Positions 8,637 to 17,271 are shown, counted from the stretch's first letter. The stretch is 64,000 nucleotides of DNA from Paenibacillus azoreducens (GCF_021654775.1 NZ_AP025343.1:5671501-5735500); one strand, 5' to 3'. The notes: generated from the sequence alone by a model not told the origin. Translations and numbers: made by a program.

Positions 8637-9791
8637 TTACCTCTTTTTGCCCGGATCGATATCATCCGGATTCAATCCTGCCCAAATATTAGGGATATTC
8701 ACTTCATCCGGATGCTCAAATACGAGGAAAGCCGTCGGAAGGTATCGTTCCCCATATTCGGACGAAGGTTTATTCACGATTTGGTTATCCTTCACCAGCA
8801 CGGTCGAGGAACCTCCATCCAGGTTAGCGGCGATCACCGCGCCACGCTTCAGCAAGATTTGCTGAACGTCGTACAAATTGGCCCCGATACTGTAGGTAGG
8901 CTGGCGTCCGTCGATCACGACGAACAAAATAGCGCCGTCCGCACGTTGTCCCATCGCCGTACGCGGGGCAATGCCCCAGCCCTCTTTGGCGTTTTTGATC
9001 AAGCCTTTGCCGTTTACGATAATCCGCGGCTGGAAGGTTACGGCTTCTTTGATTCCCATGTTATTGAGTTCCTTCAAAGAATAGTGTCCCGCAACCATCT
9101 TGCCCGATTTGTCGATGCCGACCACTTGGGTAGAGCCGTTTTTGCCCAGACCGTTGTAATACAGCTTCCCTTGGGAGATCACGATGCCGATCGGCTTAAA
9201 GCCGTTGCCTTTCCAGTTCGGATCCGCGAATCCCCCGGCGTTGACACCGGCGATGGCCCCCGTTCGTTTGACCATGCTGGAGACCTTTTCGCCTCTGCCG
9301 CGGGCTTTCGGAATACCCAGGCGGATTTTTGTCGGATCATTAACGGTCATCACATATCCTTGGTAGCCCGAGCCCGAGACCTCCTCGATTTCAACAAGCG
9401 GCTTCTTCACCACCGTGCCTTCGGCCGATGTCTGCTGAGGAGCAGGGATGTGAATCTGATGCGTATCCTTCTCCTCGCCCATCGATTCGAACCGTTGATT
9501 ATACTCCGCAACCCTGCGGTCCAGCTCCGCCTGTCCGATAATATACTTGGCCCAGTGGCGATGCTGCGTCGTAATCAGCGTATCGGCCACAAGGAAGCGG
9601 AATTCATTGCCCGATGGGGTCAAAAAGAACCAGCCGGCACCGAGCGTGCCAACGATCAATACCGCAAGCATGAACCGGGAAAAGAACCAGCCAAAACCTC
9701 TTCTTCTCTTTTGACGTTTTTTATTTTTGACGGATTTCGTCCTGTTTTGCTGTCTTACCGTAGATCTTTTTGGAAGTGTAGCTCGTTCCAT
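8637..9791 (-). CDS. Membrane-anchored phosphodiester glycosidase (NAGPA/DUF2233) family protein
   Basis: The family includes the mammalian mannose-6-phosphate uncovering enzyme and bacterial proteins thought to cleave sugar-phosphodiester bonds in envelope polymers. Of 384 residues, the first 35 are very basic, residues 36-58 form one membrane anchor, and residues from about 135 to the end form the NAGPA domain with GVNAGGF, PIGIVISQGKL, IAPRTAMGQ, VVIDGRQPTYS and NLDGGSSTVLV. The catalytic region would face outside. GGAGG stands before the ATG. It may be coupled to the PAP2 gene upstream (187 bases). The exact substrate is unknown. Confidence 0.85.
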   Translation of the reverse strand: MERATLPKRSTVRQQNRTKSVKNKKRQKRRRGFGWFFSRFMLAVLIVGTLGAGWFFLTPSGNEFRFLVADTLITTQHRHWAKYIIGQAELDRRVAEYNQRFESMGEEKDTHQIHIPAPQQTSAEGTVVKKPLVEIEEVSGSGYQGYVMTVNDPTKIRLGIPKARGRGEKVSSMVKRTGAIAGVNAGGFADPNWKGNGFKPIGIVISQGKLYYNGLGKNGSTQVVGIDKSGKMVAGHYSLKELNNMGIKEAVTFQPRIIVNGKGLIKNAKEGWGIAPRTAMGQRADGAILFVVIDGRQPTYSIGANLYDVQQILLKRGAVIAANLDGGSSTVLVKDNQIVNKPSSEYGERYLPTAFLVFEHPDEVNIPNIWAGLNPDDIDPGKKR

Positions 9792-9978
9792 GGTTTGTTA
9801 TCCTCCAGTACGTCTCAAGCTTTTAAGAACAACCGATTCAAAAATATAAAATCTTTGTGCAATTCCAAAAGTATTGGACGGGACCAAAAAACGGATTTGG
9901 TTCAACCCTATTTAGAAGACGCATGCTGGGAAATAAAAGTTTCAAATTTCTGCAAAAACAAACATACCGGCATGCCGA

Positions 9979-10572
9979 TTATGATTTTTTCCAGACCCGG
10001 AATTCCACCATTTCATAGAGATCAATGACGAGGGACAGCACTTTGCGCGGCCAGGCCAGTCTGTCGAACATCTGGTACACGAACATCGATACGGCAATAC
10101 CGATTAAAGCGCCGCTCAGCACGTCCGACGGGTAATGAACCCCGTTCCAAATCCGCGAAAAGGCAATCAGCGCCGCCAGCGCCATCCAGATCATCCCATC
10201 CTTTTTACGGTATAGCAAAATCGAAAATGCGATGACAAAAGACCCAATGGAATGATTGCTCGGGAACGAAGCATTGGCCGCATGCTCAATCATCTGGTGC
10301 ACCTGATAGGTTACGAACGGGCGGTCCCGATAGAACAGGTGACTGAGAATAGTTCCAATTCCAAAAGCAAGACAGGCAGAGGTCAAAGCCTGCACAACCA
10401 TTTTCCTGTTCTCTCTCTTCCGCGTAAACCAATACACAACAACTGCCAGATAAAATAAATATTCCGCGTCCTTGGATAAGAAGCGCATACAAGCATCAAT
10501 GACGGGGTAATTGCCCGCTGCATTATTGATCCAGCTAAACAGCGAATAATCCCATGTTGTAAAAATAATAAT
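9979..10572 (-). CDS. PAP2 phosphatase, BcrC-like undecaprenyl-diphosphatase, apparent ATT start
   Basis: Likely recycles undecaprenyl pyrophosphate at the membrane, affecting wall synthesis and bacitracin tolerance. Acid-phosphatase motifs are present: FYRDRPF, FPSNHS and SRIWNGVHYPSD. From the first ATG (10488) it has only 169 residues, but the frame continues upstream with sequence resembling the BcrC N-terminus (DYSLFSWINNAAGNYPVID). No ATG, GTG or TTG occurs before the in-frame stop; instead AGGAGAGGAG is followed by three ATT codons at 10572-10564. An ATT start gives about 197 residues, the family length. A frameshift or assembly error is the alternative. Confidence 0.8.
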   Translation of the reverse strand: MIIFTTWDYSLFSWINNAAGNYPVIDACMRFLSKDAEYLFYLAVVVYWFTRKRENRKMVVQALTSACLAFGIGTILSHLFYRDRPFVTYQVHQMIEHAANASFPSNHSIGSFVIAFSILLYRKKDGMIWMALAALIAFSRIWNGVHYPSDVLSGALIGIAVSMFVYQMFDRLAWPRKVLSLVIDLYEMVEFRVWKKS

Positions 10573-10700
10573 CTTCTCCTCTCCTGCCGTAATGGCTCAT
10601 ATCATGTCACAGATTCTACCAGATTAACGATGGTATGTTCTCAAGTATAATAGATTTCCGATGTTTCGTACAAATCCTGCTCCCTTGCAATAGCAAAAAT

Positions 10701-10721
10701 GCCCGCCCCATAAGGGCGGAC
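10701..10721 (-). terminator. Rho-independent terminator after the glycosidase remnant
   Basis: Leftward, GTCCGCCC and GGGCGGGC pair around a short TTAT-containing loop and are followed by ATTTTTG. It still marks the 3' end of the truncated gene at 10728. Confidence 0.7.
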
Positions 10722-10727
10722 AAAATT

Positions 10728-11150
10728 TTACCAGCTGGCGCGGTTATTGATTTTTTTCATTTCATTGTCCGTCCATTTGCCGTAAACAAAAAATCCGAGA
10801 TTTGAAATTTCCGGAAAATTCGCCCGAATTCCCTGATGTACATTATGGTACTGCGCGTCCGTCCAATCGGTGTCGAGCGTGGCGATGATTTCGGCACCCC
10901 CTGTTTTTTGCCTGGTTTGGCTCAGGATGCCGGTGTCGTCATAAACCCAGCTCGGCGGGAAGTCCCAATCATCGAAATACGCCATCGGCGCTATAAAATC
11001 CATATACGGCATAAATTTCGCCACGTCCTGTCCGCATTCCACGAACTCAGGCGGCAGAATATAGGCACCGAAAAAAAGCCCCGGCGTAATGCCGTCCAAG
11101 TCGCTCCTTACATCACGGACATATTCCCCGAGCTTTGTCGTCCTCCATTC
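10728..11150 (-). pseudogene. C-terminal remnant of a TIM-barrel glycosidase-like protein
   Basis: The open frame extends to about 11339 on this strand, but only roughly the last 140 codons look like protein: WRTTKLGEYVRDVR, PGLFFGAYILPPEF, FIAPMAYFDDW and NLGFFVYGKW, with the spacing of a (beta/alpha)8 hydrolase end. Beyond about 11150 the frame is antisense to a different remnant and looks unlike protein. No N-terminus, signal peptide or ribosome site is present. I infer a gene truncated at a recombination joint; the hydrolase family cannot be fixed. The right boundary is accurate to perhaps 20 bases. Confidence 0.55.
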
Positions 11151-11294
11151 GCCTTGTTTGCCAAAGATGAGCAGGAGGTCATCGCCCTTCTCGACAAAGC
11201 TGAGCAGGATGCGCAAAAAGCGGGTTACGACAAACTGCTGAAATTCGAAACCGCAAAATGGCAGGAAAATCTCAAAAAGATTGGCGGAAAGTGA
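11150..11294 (+). pseudogene. C-terminal remnant, possibly of an ABC solute-binding protein
   Basis: About 47 codons ending in a normal stop read PFALFAKDEQEVIALLDK, then AEQDAQKAGYDKLLKFETAK and WQENLKKIGGK. Such Lys-rich helical tails are typical of extracellular sugar-binding lipoproteins. There is no start and the upstream frame is antisense to the neighbouring remnant, so this is a 3' scrap joined tail to tail with it. The family assignment rests on composition and is weak. Confidence 0.4.
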
Positions 11295-11384
11295 GTTGAG
11301 CCCTCGCGAGAAATAGGCTGAACTAATAAACCTGCTCATAGGCTATAGAAACAACCATTATTGGGGCAAAAATAAGTCGCATTG

Positions 11385-12880
11385 AAGTTTCTAACGGCGG
11401 ACGCTATTGAGGACACCGCGAACACTATAGGGGACACAGTGAACGCTATAGAGGACACAGCGAACGCTATTGGGGACACGGCGGGCTTTATTGACCATTA
11501 TGATTTCTAACGGACACAGCGGACGCTATTGAGGGTAATTTCGGCCATTCTGATTTCTAACGGACACAGCTGCTGCTATTTTAGTCAAAAACCCCTTTTT
11601 GGCGGCGAATTGATGCTATTAAGCGCTGTGGTGTCCGTTAAAGTTTGAAAATGGCTGTTTTTTGCGAATTAGCGGCCATGGTGTCCGTTAGACGTGGCAT
11701 GATCCAATTGCGAGCCTCATGGTGTCCGTTAGACGTGGCATAGCCCTATTGCGACCTCATTTACTTCTTTAAAAGGTGCAGAGCGCGAGCTCATTCCAAC
11801 TCTAACGGACACAGCGGACGCTATTGAGGGTAATTTCAGCCATTCTGATTTCTTACGGACACAGCTGCTGCTATTTTAGTCAAAAACTCCTTTTTGGCGG
11901 CGAATTAATGCTATTAAGCGCTGTGGTGTCCGTTAAAGTTTGAAAATGGCTGTTTTTTGCGAATTAGCGGCCGTGGTGTCCGTTAAGCGTGGCATAGCCC
12001 TATTGCGACCTCATTTACTTCTTTAAAAGGTCAGAGCGCGAGCTCATTCCAACTCTAACGGACACAGCGGACGCTATTGAGGGTGATTTCGGCCATTCTG
12101 ATTTCTAACGGACACAGCTGCTGCTATTTTAGTCAAAAACCCCTTTTGGCGGCGAATTGATGCTATTAAGCGCTGTGGTGTCCGTTAAAGTTTGAAAATG
12201 GCTGTTTTTTGCGAATTAGCGGCCGTGGTGTCCGTTAGACGTGGCATGATCCAATTGCGACCTCATTTACTTCTTTAAAAGGTGCAGAGCGCGAGCTCAT
12301 TCCAACTCTAACGGACACAGCGGACGCTATTGAGAGTAATTTCGGCCATTCTGATCTCTAACGGACACAGCTGAACCCAGCTGCTGCTATTTTAGTCAAA
12401 AACTCCTTTTTGGCGGCGAATTGATGCTATTAAGCGCTGTGGTGTCCGTTAAAGTTTGAAAATGGCTGTTTTTTGCGAATTAGCGGCCATGTTGTCCGTT
12501 AAGCGTGGCATAGCCCTATTGCAACCTCATTTACTTCTTTAAAAGGTCAGAGCGCGAGCTCATTCCAACTCTAACGGACACAGTGGACGCTATTGAGGGT
12601 AATTTCGGCCATTCTGATTTCTAACGGACACAGTTGCTGCTATTTTAGTGAAAAACCCCTTTTGGCGGCGAATTAATGCTATTAAGCGCTGTGGTGTCCG
12701 TTAAAGTTTGAAAATGGCTGTTTTTTGCGAATTAGCGGCCATGGTGTCCGTTAGACGTGGCATGATCCAATTGCGAACCTCGTGGTGTCCATTAGACGTG
12801 GCATGATCCAATTGCGAACCTCGTGGTGTCCATTAGACGTGGCATGATCCAATTGCGAACCTAATGGTGCGTTAAGCGTG
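11385..12880. repeat. Family B repeat array, about five 250-300 bp units
   Basis: A gene-free block. Each unit contains TAACGGACACAGCGGACGCTATTGAGGG-like and TAACGGACACAGCTGCTGCTATTTTAG-like direct modules, then AATTGATGCTATTAAGCGC...GTGTCCGTTA and AATTAGCGGCC...GTGTCCGTTA inverted modules, then a GAGCGCGAGCTCATTCC spacer. Units begin near 11515, 11813, 12065, 12315 and 12581. The left edge (11385-11510) has partial, more degenerate modules. The right end (12740-12880) has three copies of a 44-base GTCC(G/A)TTAGACGTGGCATG block. Conservation between units is very high. Confidence 0.9.
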
Positions 12881-12940
12881 GCAAATTGGCGCATGCCCGT
12901 GCTCCGGCAAATCCGAATGCGCATCCCTCTATTGAAAAAA

Positions 12941-12959
12941 GCCACTCTCATTGAGTGGC
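12941..12959 (-). terminator. Rho-independent terminator of the PdaA-like gene
   Basis: GCCACTC and GAGTGGC pair around a five-base loop; leftward the stem runs into TTTTTTC. Confidence 0.85.
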
Positions 12960-12971
12960 CACAGATTTACC

Positions 12972-13745
12972 TCAGTAGTTTCTTACCGTCATGGCATCCA
13001 GGCTTTTAAATTCGTATCCCTGCTGCCTTGCCCCGTCGATAATGCGGCCAAGCGCTTCCGTATTATCCCTGGAGATGGAATGCAGTAGAATGACAGCACC
13101 CGGATGAAGCTGGGACATCACCTGTCTATACGCATAATCGGCGCCCCTCTGGCCATTTACGTCCCAATCCTTGTAAGCAATGGACCAGAACACGCTAACG
13201 TATCCCTCCGCTCGGCTTAAAGCCAGCGTACGATTGCTAAAAATCCCTCGCGGCGGCCGGACAAATTTCATCGTGACCTGCCGGCTCGCAGTATCAGATA
13301 CAGCTTTTTTCACCTTATCCAGTTCTTCCTTCAGCTGCTGATCGGAGATTTGCGTCATGTCCGGATGAGACCATGAATGGTTGCCGACCAGATGTCCTTC
13401 CGTCAACATTCTCGTCACCAGCTCAGGTTTATCCTTAACATAATGGCCTGTGAGGAAGAAAGCAGCCGGGACCTTTTTCTCCTTCAGCACATCCAAAATT
13501 TTGGGCGTAAACCCGTTTTCATAACCGTTATCAAACGTCAGGTATAGTTCCTTACGGGACGTGTCCCCGAGAAAGATCGCTTCATTTTTTTTAAGCACAT
13601 CTTTAAAGCCCTCTTCGTTAATGGAAGCAAGCTGACCATTTTTGCTTTTTTTAAAGCCGAAATGGTAAGGGCCGTCCGCAGACGCGGTCTGCTGACCGCA
13701 GCAAAGGAGCAGTAACGCAGTCAATAGGATAACAAAGCGCTTCAT
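12972..13745 (-). CDS. pdaA: Polysaccharide deacetylase, PdaA-like (cortex muramic delta-lactam formation)
   Basis: PdaA removes the acetyl group from N-acetylmuramic acid during spore cortex synthesis, a step to the muramic delta-lactam needed for germination. The 257-residue protein has a signal peptide (about residues 1-23, ending ASA), then the NodB domain: LTFDNGYENG (first metal/catalytic Asp), FFLTGHYVKD, GNHSWSHPDM (metal His pair), VRPPRGIFS and a terminal LLHSISRDN. Size and FDNGYENG match PdaA rather than generic deacetylases. I chose the ATG at 13745, 11 bases after GGAGAGG; a GTG at 13757 lies too near it. A possible sigma-G promoter is upstream. Confidence 0.88.
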   Translation of the reverse strand: MKRFVILLTALLLLCCGQQTASADGPYHFGFKKSKNGQLASINEEGFKDVLKKNEAIFLGDTSRKELYLTFDNGYENGFTPKILDVLKEKKVPAAFFLTGHYVKDKPELVTRMLTEGHLVGNHSWSHPDMTQISDQQLKEELDKVKKAVSDTASRQVTMKFVRPPRGIFSNRTLALSRAEGYVSVFWSIAYKDWDVNGQRGADYAYRQVMSQLHPGAVILLHSISRDNTEALGRIIDGARQQGYEFKSLDAMTVRNY

Positions 13746-13797
13746 GTGGATTTTCACCTCTCCATCAATGAAATGGTCTGAATTTGCATACTAGAGG

Positions 13798-13828
13798 TAA
13801 TATGCCACAGGAAAGGCGAAGTTATGTG
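13798..13828 (-). promoter_or_regulatory. Possible sigma-G promoter for the PdaA-like gene
   Basis: Leftward, CACATAA and CATATTA are separated by 17 bases, about 53 bases before the start. The -10 fits the forespore CATAMTA pattern with one change; the -35 is weaker. B. subtilis pdaA is known to be sigma-G dependent. Confidence 0.3.
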
Positions 13829-13896
13829 TTTTATGAAGAAAAAGAAGCGACCCGTGTAAAATAACGAAAAAGATATTTATACTTCAGCCGCCGATT

Positions 13897-14967
13897 TTAG
13901 CTATCCTGCCGATCCGTCTCTTCTTTCAATGGCTCTTCAATGGATTCTTCTTTCGGGTCAGCGCCCGCATTCAGCTGCTTCCGTCTCATGGCCGCTTCCC
14001 GGCGTTTCCGTTCCCCCGATTTCCGTACCGCCCAAATAACCAGCAAAATGATTGCTGCTACAATCAATACCGGAGTAGAGCCGGAAAGAATCACAACGAT
14101 CCATTGAAAAACCTGCGTGATCACCTCAATGCTGCCTTGAAACGCTTGGTTAGCCCGTTTTCCGAGCGGTGGCTGGACATTTTTAATCTGCGCAGGTTCC
14201 TTGGCCGTTTCGTACAAACGGATTTCCACGGTGGAATAAGACACATTTTGGTCGATATACCGCATGCGGCCTTTGATCTGCTCGATTTCGGACTGAATGC
14301 GTTCAAGTTCGTTCGCAAAAGCAACCAGATCATCCGTTTTGGTCGCTTTTTTCATGAATTCAATATACTGCTGCTCCATGAGCTGCTTGGCCTTAAGCCT
14401 CGATTCCAGATCAACGTATTCCTCGGTCACATCCTGTCCTTCAATGCTGCGTTCTAGACGTTCATGTTTGATTTTCTCAAGATCGGCGAGGAATGATGAG
14501 AAGCCTTTCGCAGGGACTTTGATGGCAAATGTGCCGCCTTTTTCGCCGGTCGACGCCGTTTCGCTGAAATTGATGATATACCCGCCAGACAGCGTAACCC
14601 GGTTGCGGATTTCCGTTTGCGCCTGGTCATAATCCGGGATTTCCATCACAATATTGGCTTTGTATATCAGCTTTTGGTTGAGCCCGCTTGCGAGATCCTG
14701 TGCATTGAGCCCGTTTGTTGCGCTTGCGGTTTGCAGCGGCGATTCGGGCAGTTTTTGCTCCGCGCCGGCAGGCTGTTCGGCTTGACTTGAGCTGTCCATG
14801 CTAGCGGTTTCTGTTTTTGCTTGCGGAACAGCCTCCTCCACGGTGGCGGACGATTTTTCGTCCATAACGTTGGCACCCGCTGCTTTGTCATGCGAAGCAG
14901 ATGAGCAGCCGCTGACCAGCATGATCAACAACATGAGAACGGCAATCCATGACCCCCATCTTTTCAT
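13897..14967 (-). CDS. DUF4349 domain lipoprotein
   Basis: A predicted lipoprotein of 356 residues, function unknown. The signal peptide ends in a lipobox (VSGC, Cys near residue 22). A Ser/Ala/Gln-rich linker covers roughly residues 23-90. The DUF4349 domain follows (YKANIVMEIPDYDQAQTEI, GGYIINFSE, EGQDVTEEYVDLESRL, a coiled-coil stretch with ELERIQSEIEQIKGRM, and DQNVSYSTVEIRLYE). A membrane helix lies near residues 285-310, with a charged, probably cytosolic tail. The ATG at 14967 sits 6 bases after a GGGGGG run; a TTG at 14970 is less likely. Confidence 0.85.
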   Translation of the reverse strand: MKRWGSWIAVLMLLIMLVSGCSSASHDKAAGANVMDEKSSATVEEAVPQAKTETASMDSSSQAEQPAGAEQKLPESPLQTASATNGLNAQDLASGLNQKLIYKANIVMEIPDYDQAQTEIRNRVTLSGGYIINFSETASTGEKGGTFAIKVPAKGFSSFLADLEKIKHERLERSIEGQDVTEEYVDLESRLKAKQLMEQQYIEFMKKATKTDDLVAFANELERIQSEIEQIKGRMRYIDQNVSYSTVEIRLYETAKEPAQIKNVQPPLGKRANQAFQGSIEVITQVFQWIVVILSGSTPVLIVAAIILLVIWAVRKSGERKRREAAMRRKQLNAGADPKEESIEEPLKEETDRQDS

Positions 14968-15050
14968 CAAAATCCCCCCAAATACAGTTTGATTTTCCTT
15001 ACATCCCCTAACGAATCTATGTTTTGGAAGGTTGCAGACGGATAGAAAAA

Positions 15051-15075
15051 ACCTCCAGGAGATTTTCCCGGAGGT
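15051..15075 (-). terminator. Rho-independent terminator of the SDR gene
   Basis: ACCTCC pairs with GGAGGT, extended by GGGA/TCTCC inside; leftward it is followed by TTTTTTC. Confidence 0.8.
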
Positions 15076-15092
15076 CCTTGGTTTAATAGGTT

Positions 15093-15845
15093 TTATCTTG
15101 CGGATACGCCGCCGTCGATCGCGAGCTCAGCCCCCGTAATAAAAGAGGATTCATCGGACGCCAGAAATAAAACGCCTGCTGCGATATTTTCCGGTTTGCC
15201 GAGGCGTGGAAGCGGTGTGTTGGATCGGAACCAATTCGTCATATTTTCGTCCGCAAAAAGCCCTTCCGTCATCGGAGTTTCAATATATCCCGGATGGATC
15301 GAGTTGCAGCGGATATTGTCCTTGCCGTAATCGATCGCCACCGCCTTGGTCAAAAGGCGGACCGCTCCTTTGCTTGCGGTGTACGGCCCCGCGCCGTTGC
15401 TGCCTGTTAGGCCGGCGATGGAAGAAATGTTGATAATGGAGCCTCCGCCGTTTTTCTGCATGACAGGAATGACATGTTTCAGTCCAAAAAATCCCCCGGT
15501 CAAATTGATCCCCATCACCTTATCCCAATCCTGGGCGGTCGTATCCAAAAGCGATTTCGGGAATGAAATGCCGGCATTGTTGACCAAAACGTCGATCTTT
15601 CCCCACTTCTTAACGGTCTCTTCAACGATGCGCTCCCACTCATTCTCCGAAGTTACATCATGACGGAAACCGATGGCTTCGCCGCCATTCTTGTGGATCT
15701 CCTCCACAACCGCATTGACTTTACCCTCCTGAATATCGGTAACGACCACTTTCGCTCCTTCTTGAGCCAGAAGCAATGCATCCGCTTTCCCCATCCCGCC
15801 TGCCGCGCCGGTTACGATGGCAACTTTTCCAGATACTCTACCCAT
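15093..15845 (-). CDS. Short-chain dehydrogenase/reductase (SDR)
   Basis: An NAD(P)-dependent oxidoreductase of 250 residues, classical SDR size. It shows the Rossmann motif TGAAGGMG near residue 12, an Asp ending strand beta-2 (VVVTDIQ, suggesting NAD preference), DVTSENEW, NNAG near residue 90, and the catalytic Ser-Tyr-Lys (SSIAG, then YTASK). The ending ITGAELAIDGG is typical of glucose-1-dehydrogenase and 3-oxoacyl-ACP-reductase-like members; the substrate cannot be told. It is divergent from the TetR gene at 16277, which may regulate it. Confidence 0.88.
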   Translation of the reverse strand: MGRVSGKVAIVTGAAGGMGKADALLLAQEGAKVVVTDIQEGKVNAVVEEIHKNGGEAIGFRHDVTSENEWERIVEETVKKWGKIDVLVNNAGISFPKSLLDTTAQDWDKVMGINLTGGFFGLKHVIPVMQKNGGGSIINISSIAGLTGSNGAGPYTASKGAVRLLTKAVAIDYGKDNIRCNSIHPGYIETPMTEGLFADENMTNWFRSNTPLPRLGKPENIAAGVLFLASDESSFITGAELAIDGGVSAR

Positions 15846-15885
15846 GATCGAAAACTCCCTTCTGATTTAAAACGCTTAATAAAAT

Positions 15886-16040
15886 CCCCCCACAAAGAGT
15901 ATCGGAAAGAAGTAAGGGCGCCTCTCAAAGAGGGGCTCTTTTGCGGAGCAAAAGTACTGAGTGGAGCCTATGCTTCGATGCTTATTCCAAAACCTTTGCG
16001 GGGACTCCAAAAAACTTATAACTTCTATACTCTTAAAAAA
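15886..16040. repeat. Family D intergenic repeat, copy 1
   Basis: Contains GTGGAGCCTATGCTTCGATG, CTTATTCCAAAACCTTTGCG, GGGACTCC and an A-rich tail ACTTATAACTTCTATACTCT. The other copy is at 60683-60770. CCCCACAAAG near the left end can pair with CTTTGCGGGG. Here a 40-60 base extra piece with CTCTCAAAGAGGGGCTC lies inside. It sits just upstream of the SDR gene start, so it is in that gene's promoter region. Confidence 0.7.
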
Positions 16041-16123
16041 ACAAGCTCCTTGGAACATTTCCGTTCCCGAAATCAAACTAAATTCCCAGAAGATCAAAAA
16101 AAAGATTTAATTCCGTAGTCATG

Positions 16124-16165
16124 ATATCATTACTATCATTTCGATATTCATTATATCACTACTAT
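16124..16165. promoter_or_regulatory. Direct repeat, possible TetR operator
   Basis: ATATCATTACTAT at 16124-16136 and ATATCACTACTAT at 16153-16165 are 29 bases apart in the divergent SDR/TetR region. The spacing is close to whole helical turns. Direct rather than inverted symmetry is unusual for TetR operators, so this is tentative. Confidence 0.3.
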
Positions 16166-16276
16166 TTCAAATCTGCAATTTCATATTTTGAAAAGAAAAG
16201 AGCGCTCTATCGATGGATTGACTTTGGCTTTTACCTCTGATAGCATTCATAAATTAAGGACTCACTTGGAAACTAT

Positions 16277-16966
16277 GTGAAATTGAAAGCAAAAAAGGTC
16301 GTGAACAAGGTTATGGATCCAAAGAGCAGATGGGAGCAAGAACGTCAGGAAGCCAAAAAACAGCGTGAAAACAGCATTATCGAAGCGGCTGAACGGGTTT
16401 TTGCCAAAAAAGGCCTTGAAAAGGCCACCATGCGCGATATTGCCGAGGAAGATAATGTGGGGATTGCCACCGTTTTCAGATATTTTCCCAAAAAAGATCG
16501 CATCATCGTAGCCGTTGCGGCGAGGATTATAGAAATGGAAGCTGAAGCCTTTCAGGCCATTTTAGAGCGGCCCGGAACAGGGATAGAAAAAATGGAGATG
16601 CTTTTCGACCACTTTATCGAAGAAAACTCGCCGAATTACCTTAACCGCAACAAACTTATCGAGGCATTCGAAAGTTATGCCGCCCAGCAAGCCGAACCGC
16701 TCGATGGAATTGAGGAATATTATGAGGCAACACGCAAGGTGTTCCGTATTTTTGAGAGAATTATTCAAATATGTACTGAGGACGGTTCCGTTCGATCGGA
16801 TATGGATGCCCGCGAGACGTTGTCAACATTGGTGAACACTTTCGGCATCTTCGCCAAAAAACTGTCGATTCAAAGCAGCATTTTAATGTTCAAGGCCGAT
16901 CCGGACTTCATGGTGCAGCTCTCCATTTTGAAACGGATTTTCATGGATTATTTGAAACCCCGCTGA
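16277..16966 (+). CDS. TetR/AcrR family transcriptional regulator
   Basis: A DNA-binding repressor-type protein. After a basic leader, the TetR helix-turn-helix is clear: IIEAAERVFAKKGLEKATM, then DIAEEDNVGIATVFRYFPKK. The remaining C-terminal part is a helical ligand-binding domain with an unknown ligand. The start is uncertain: GTG at 16277 gives 229 residues, while ATG at 16313 (MDPKSRWEQ) gives 217 and is an equally good choice; neither has a strong ribosome site. It is divergent from the SDR gene, its most probable target. Confidence 0.85.
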   Translation: MKLKAKKVVNKVMDPKSRWEQERQEAKKQRENSIIEAAERVFAKKGLEKATMRDIAEEDNVGIATVFRYFPKKDRIIVAVAARIIEMEAEAFQAILERPGTGIEKMEMLFDHFIEENSPNYLNRNKLIEAFESYAAQQAEPLDGIEEYYEATRKVFRIFERIIQICTEDGSVRSDMDARETLSTLVNTFGIFAKKLSIQSSILMFKADPDFMVQLSILKRIFMDYLKPR

Positions 16967-16972
16967 TACGGT

Positions 16973-17206
16973 AAGAAAAACGTCTATCGACGTACTCTCA
17001 TAGAAGACAGACCGCTTTTAGCGGATGTTTTTCTTGCGATTATAGAATGACTTAAGCACTGCTTAAAACTTATACATTCTATAATCTTAAGAAAAACGTC
17101 TATCGACGTATTTTCATAGAAGACAGACCGCGCTTAGAGATAGTTTTTCTTGCGATTATAGAATTGTTCAGCGTAGCAAGAAAATTTATAAATTCTATAA
17201 TCTTCA
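16973..17206 (+). repeat. Family C intergenic repeat, two tandem copies
   Basis: AAGAAAAACGTCTATCGACG recurs at 16973 and about 17089, each followed by TAGAAGACAGACCGC, a TTTTTCTTGCGATTATAGAA block and ATTCTATAATCTT. The period is about 116 bases. The pair fills the space between the convergent TetR gene and the aldolase terminator. Confidence 0.8.
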
Positions 17207-17208
17207 AA

Positions 17209-17252
17209 AAAGCCTGCCCCGCCCTGATTTGCATCAGGACAGGACAGGCTTT
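17209..17252 (-). terminator. Rho-independent terminator of the aldolase gene
   Basis: A 19-base stem (AAAGCCTGCCCCGCCCTGA with its near-perfect complement, two mismatches) around a six-base loop; leftward a T run follows. Confidence 0.88.
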
Positions 17253-17271
17253 TAGAATTAGAAATTCAAGC

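Noticed and set aside
8619..10028. Rightward open frame of about 469 codons
   Set aside because: It is antisense to the phosphodiester glycosidase gene, has no ribosome site, and its product is rich in His/Arg/Leu typical of mirror frames.
11385..12880. Possible CRISPR array
   Set aside because: Units are 250-300 bases, similar along their whole length, with internal inverted symmetry; there are no unique spacers and no cas genes.
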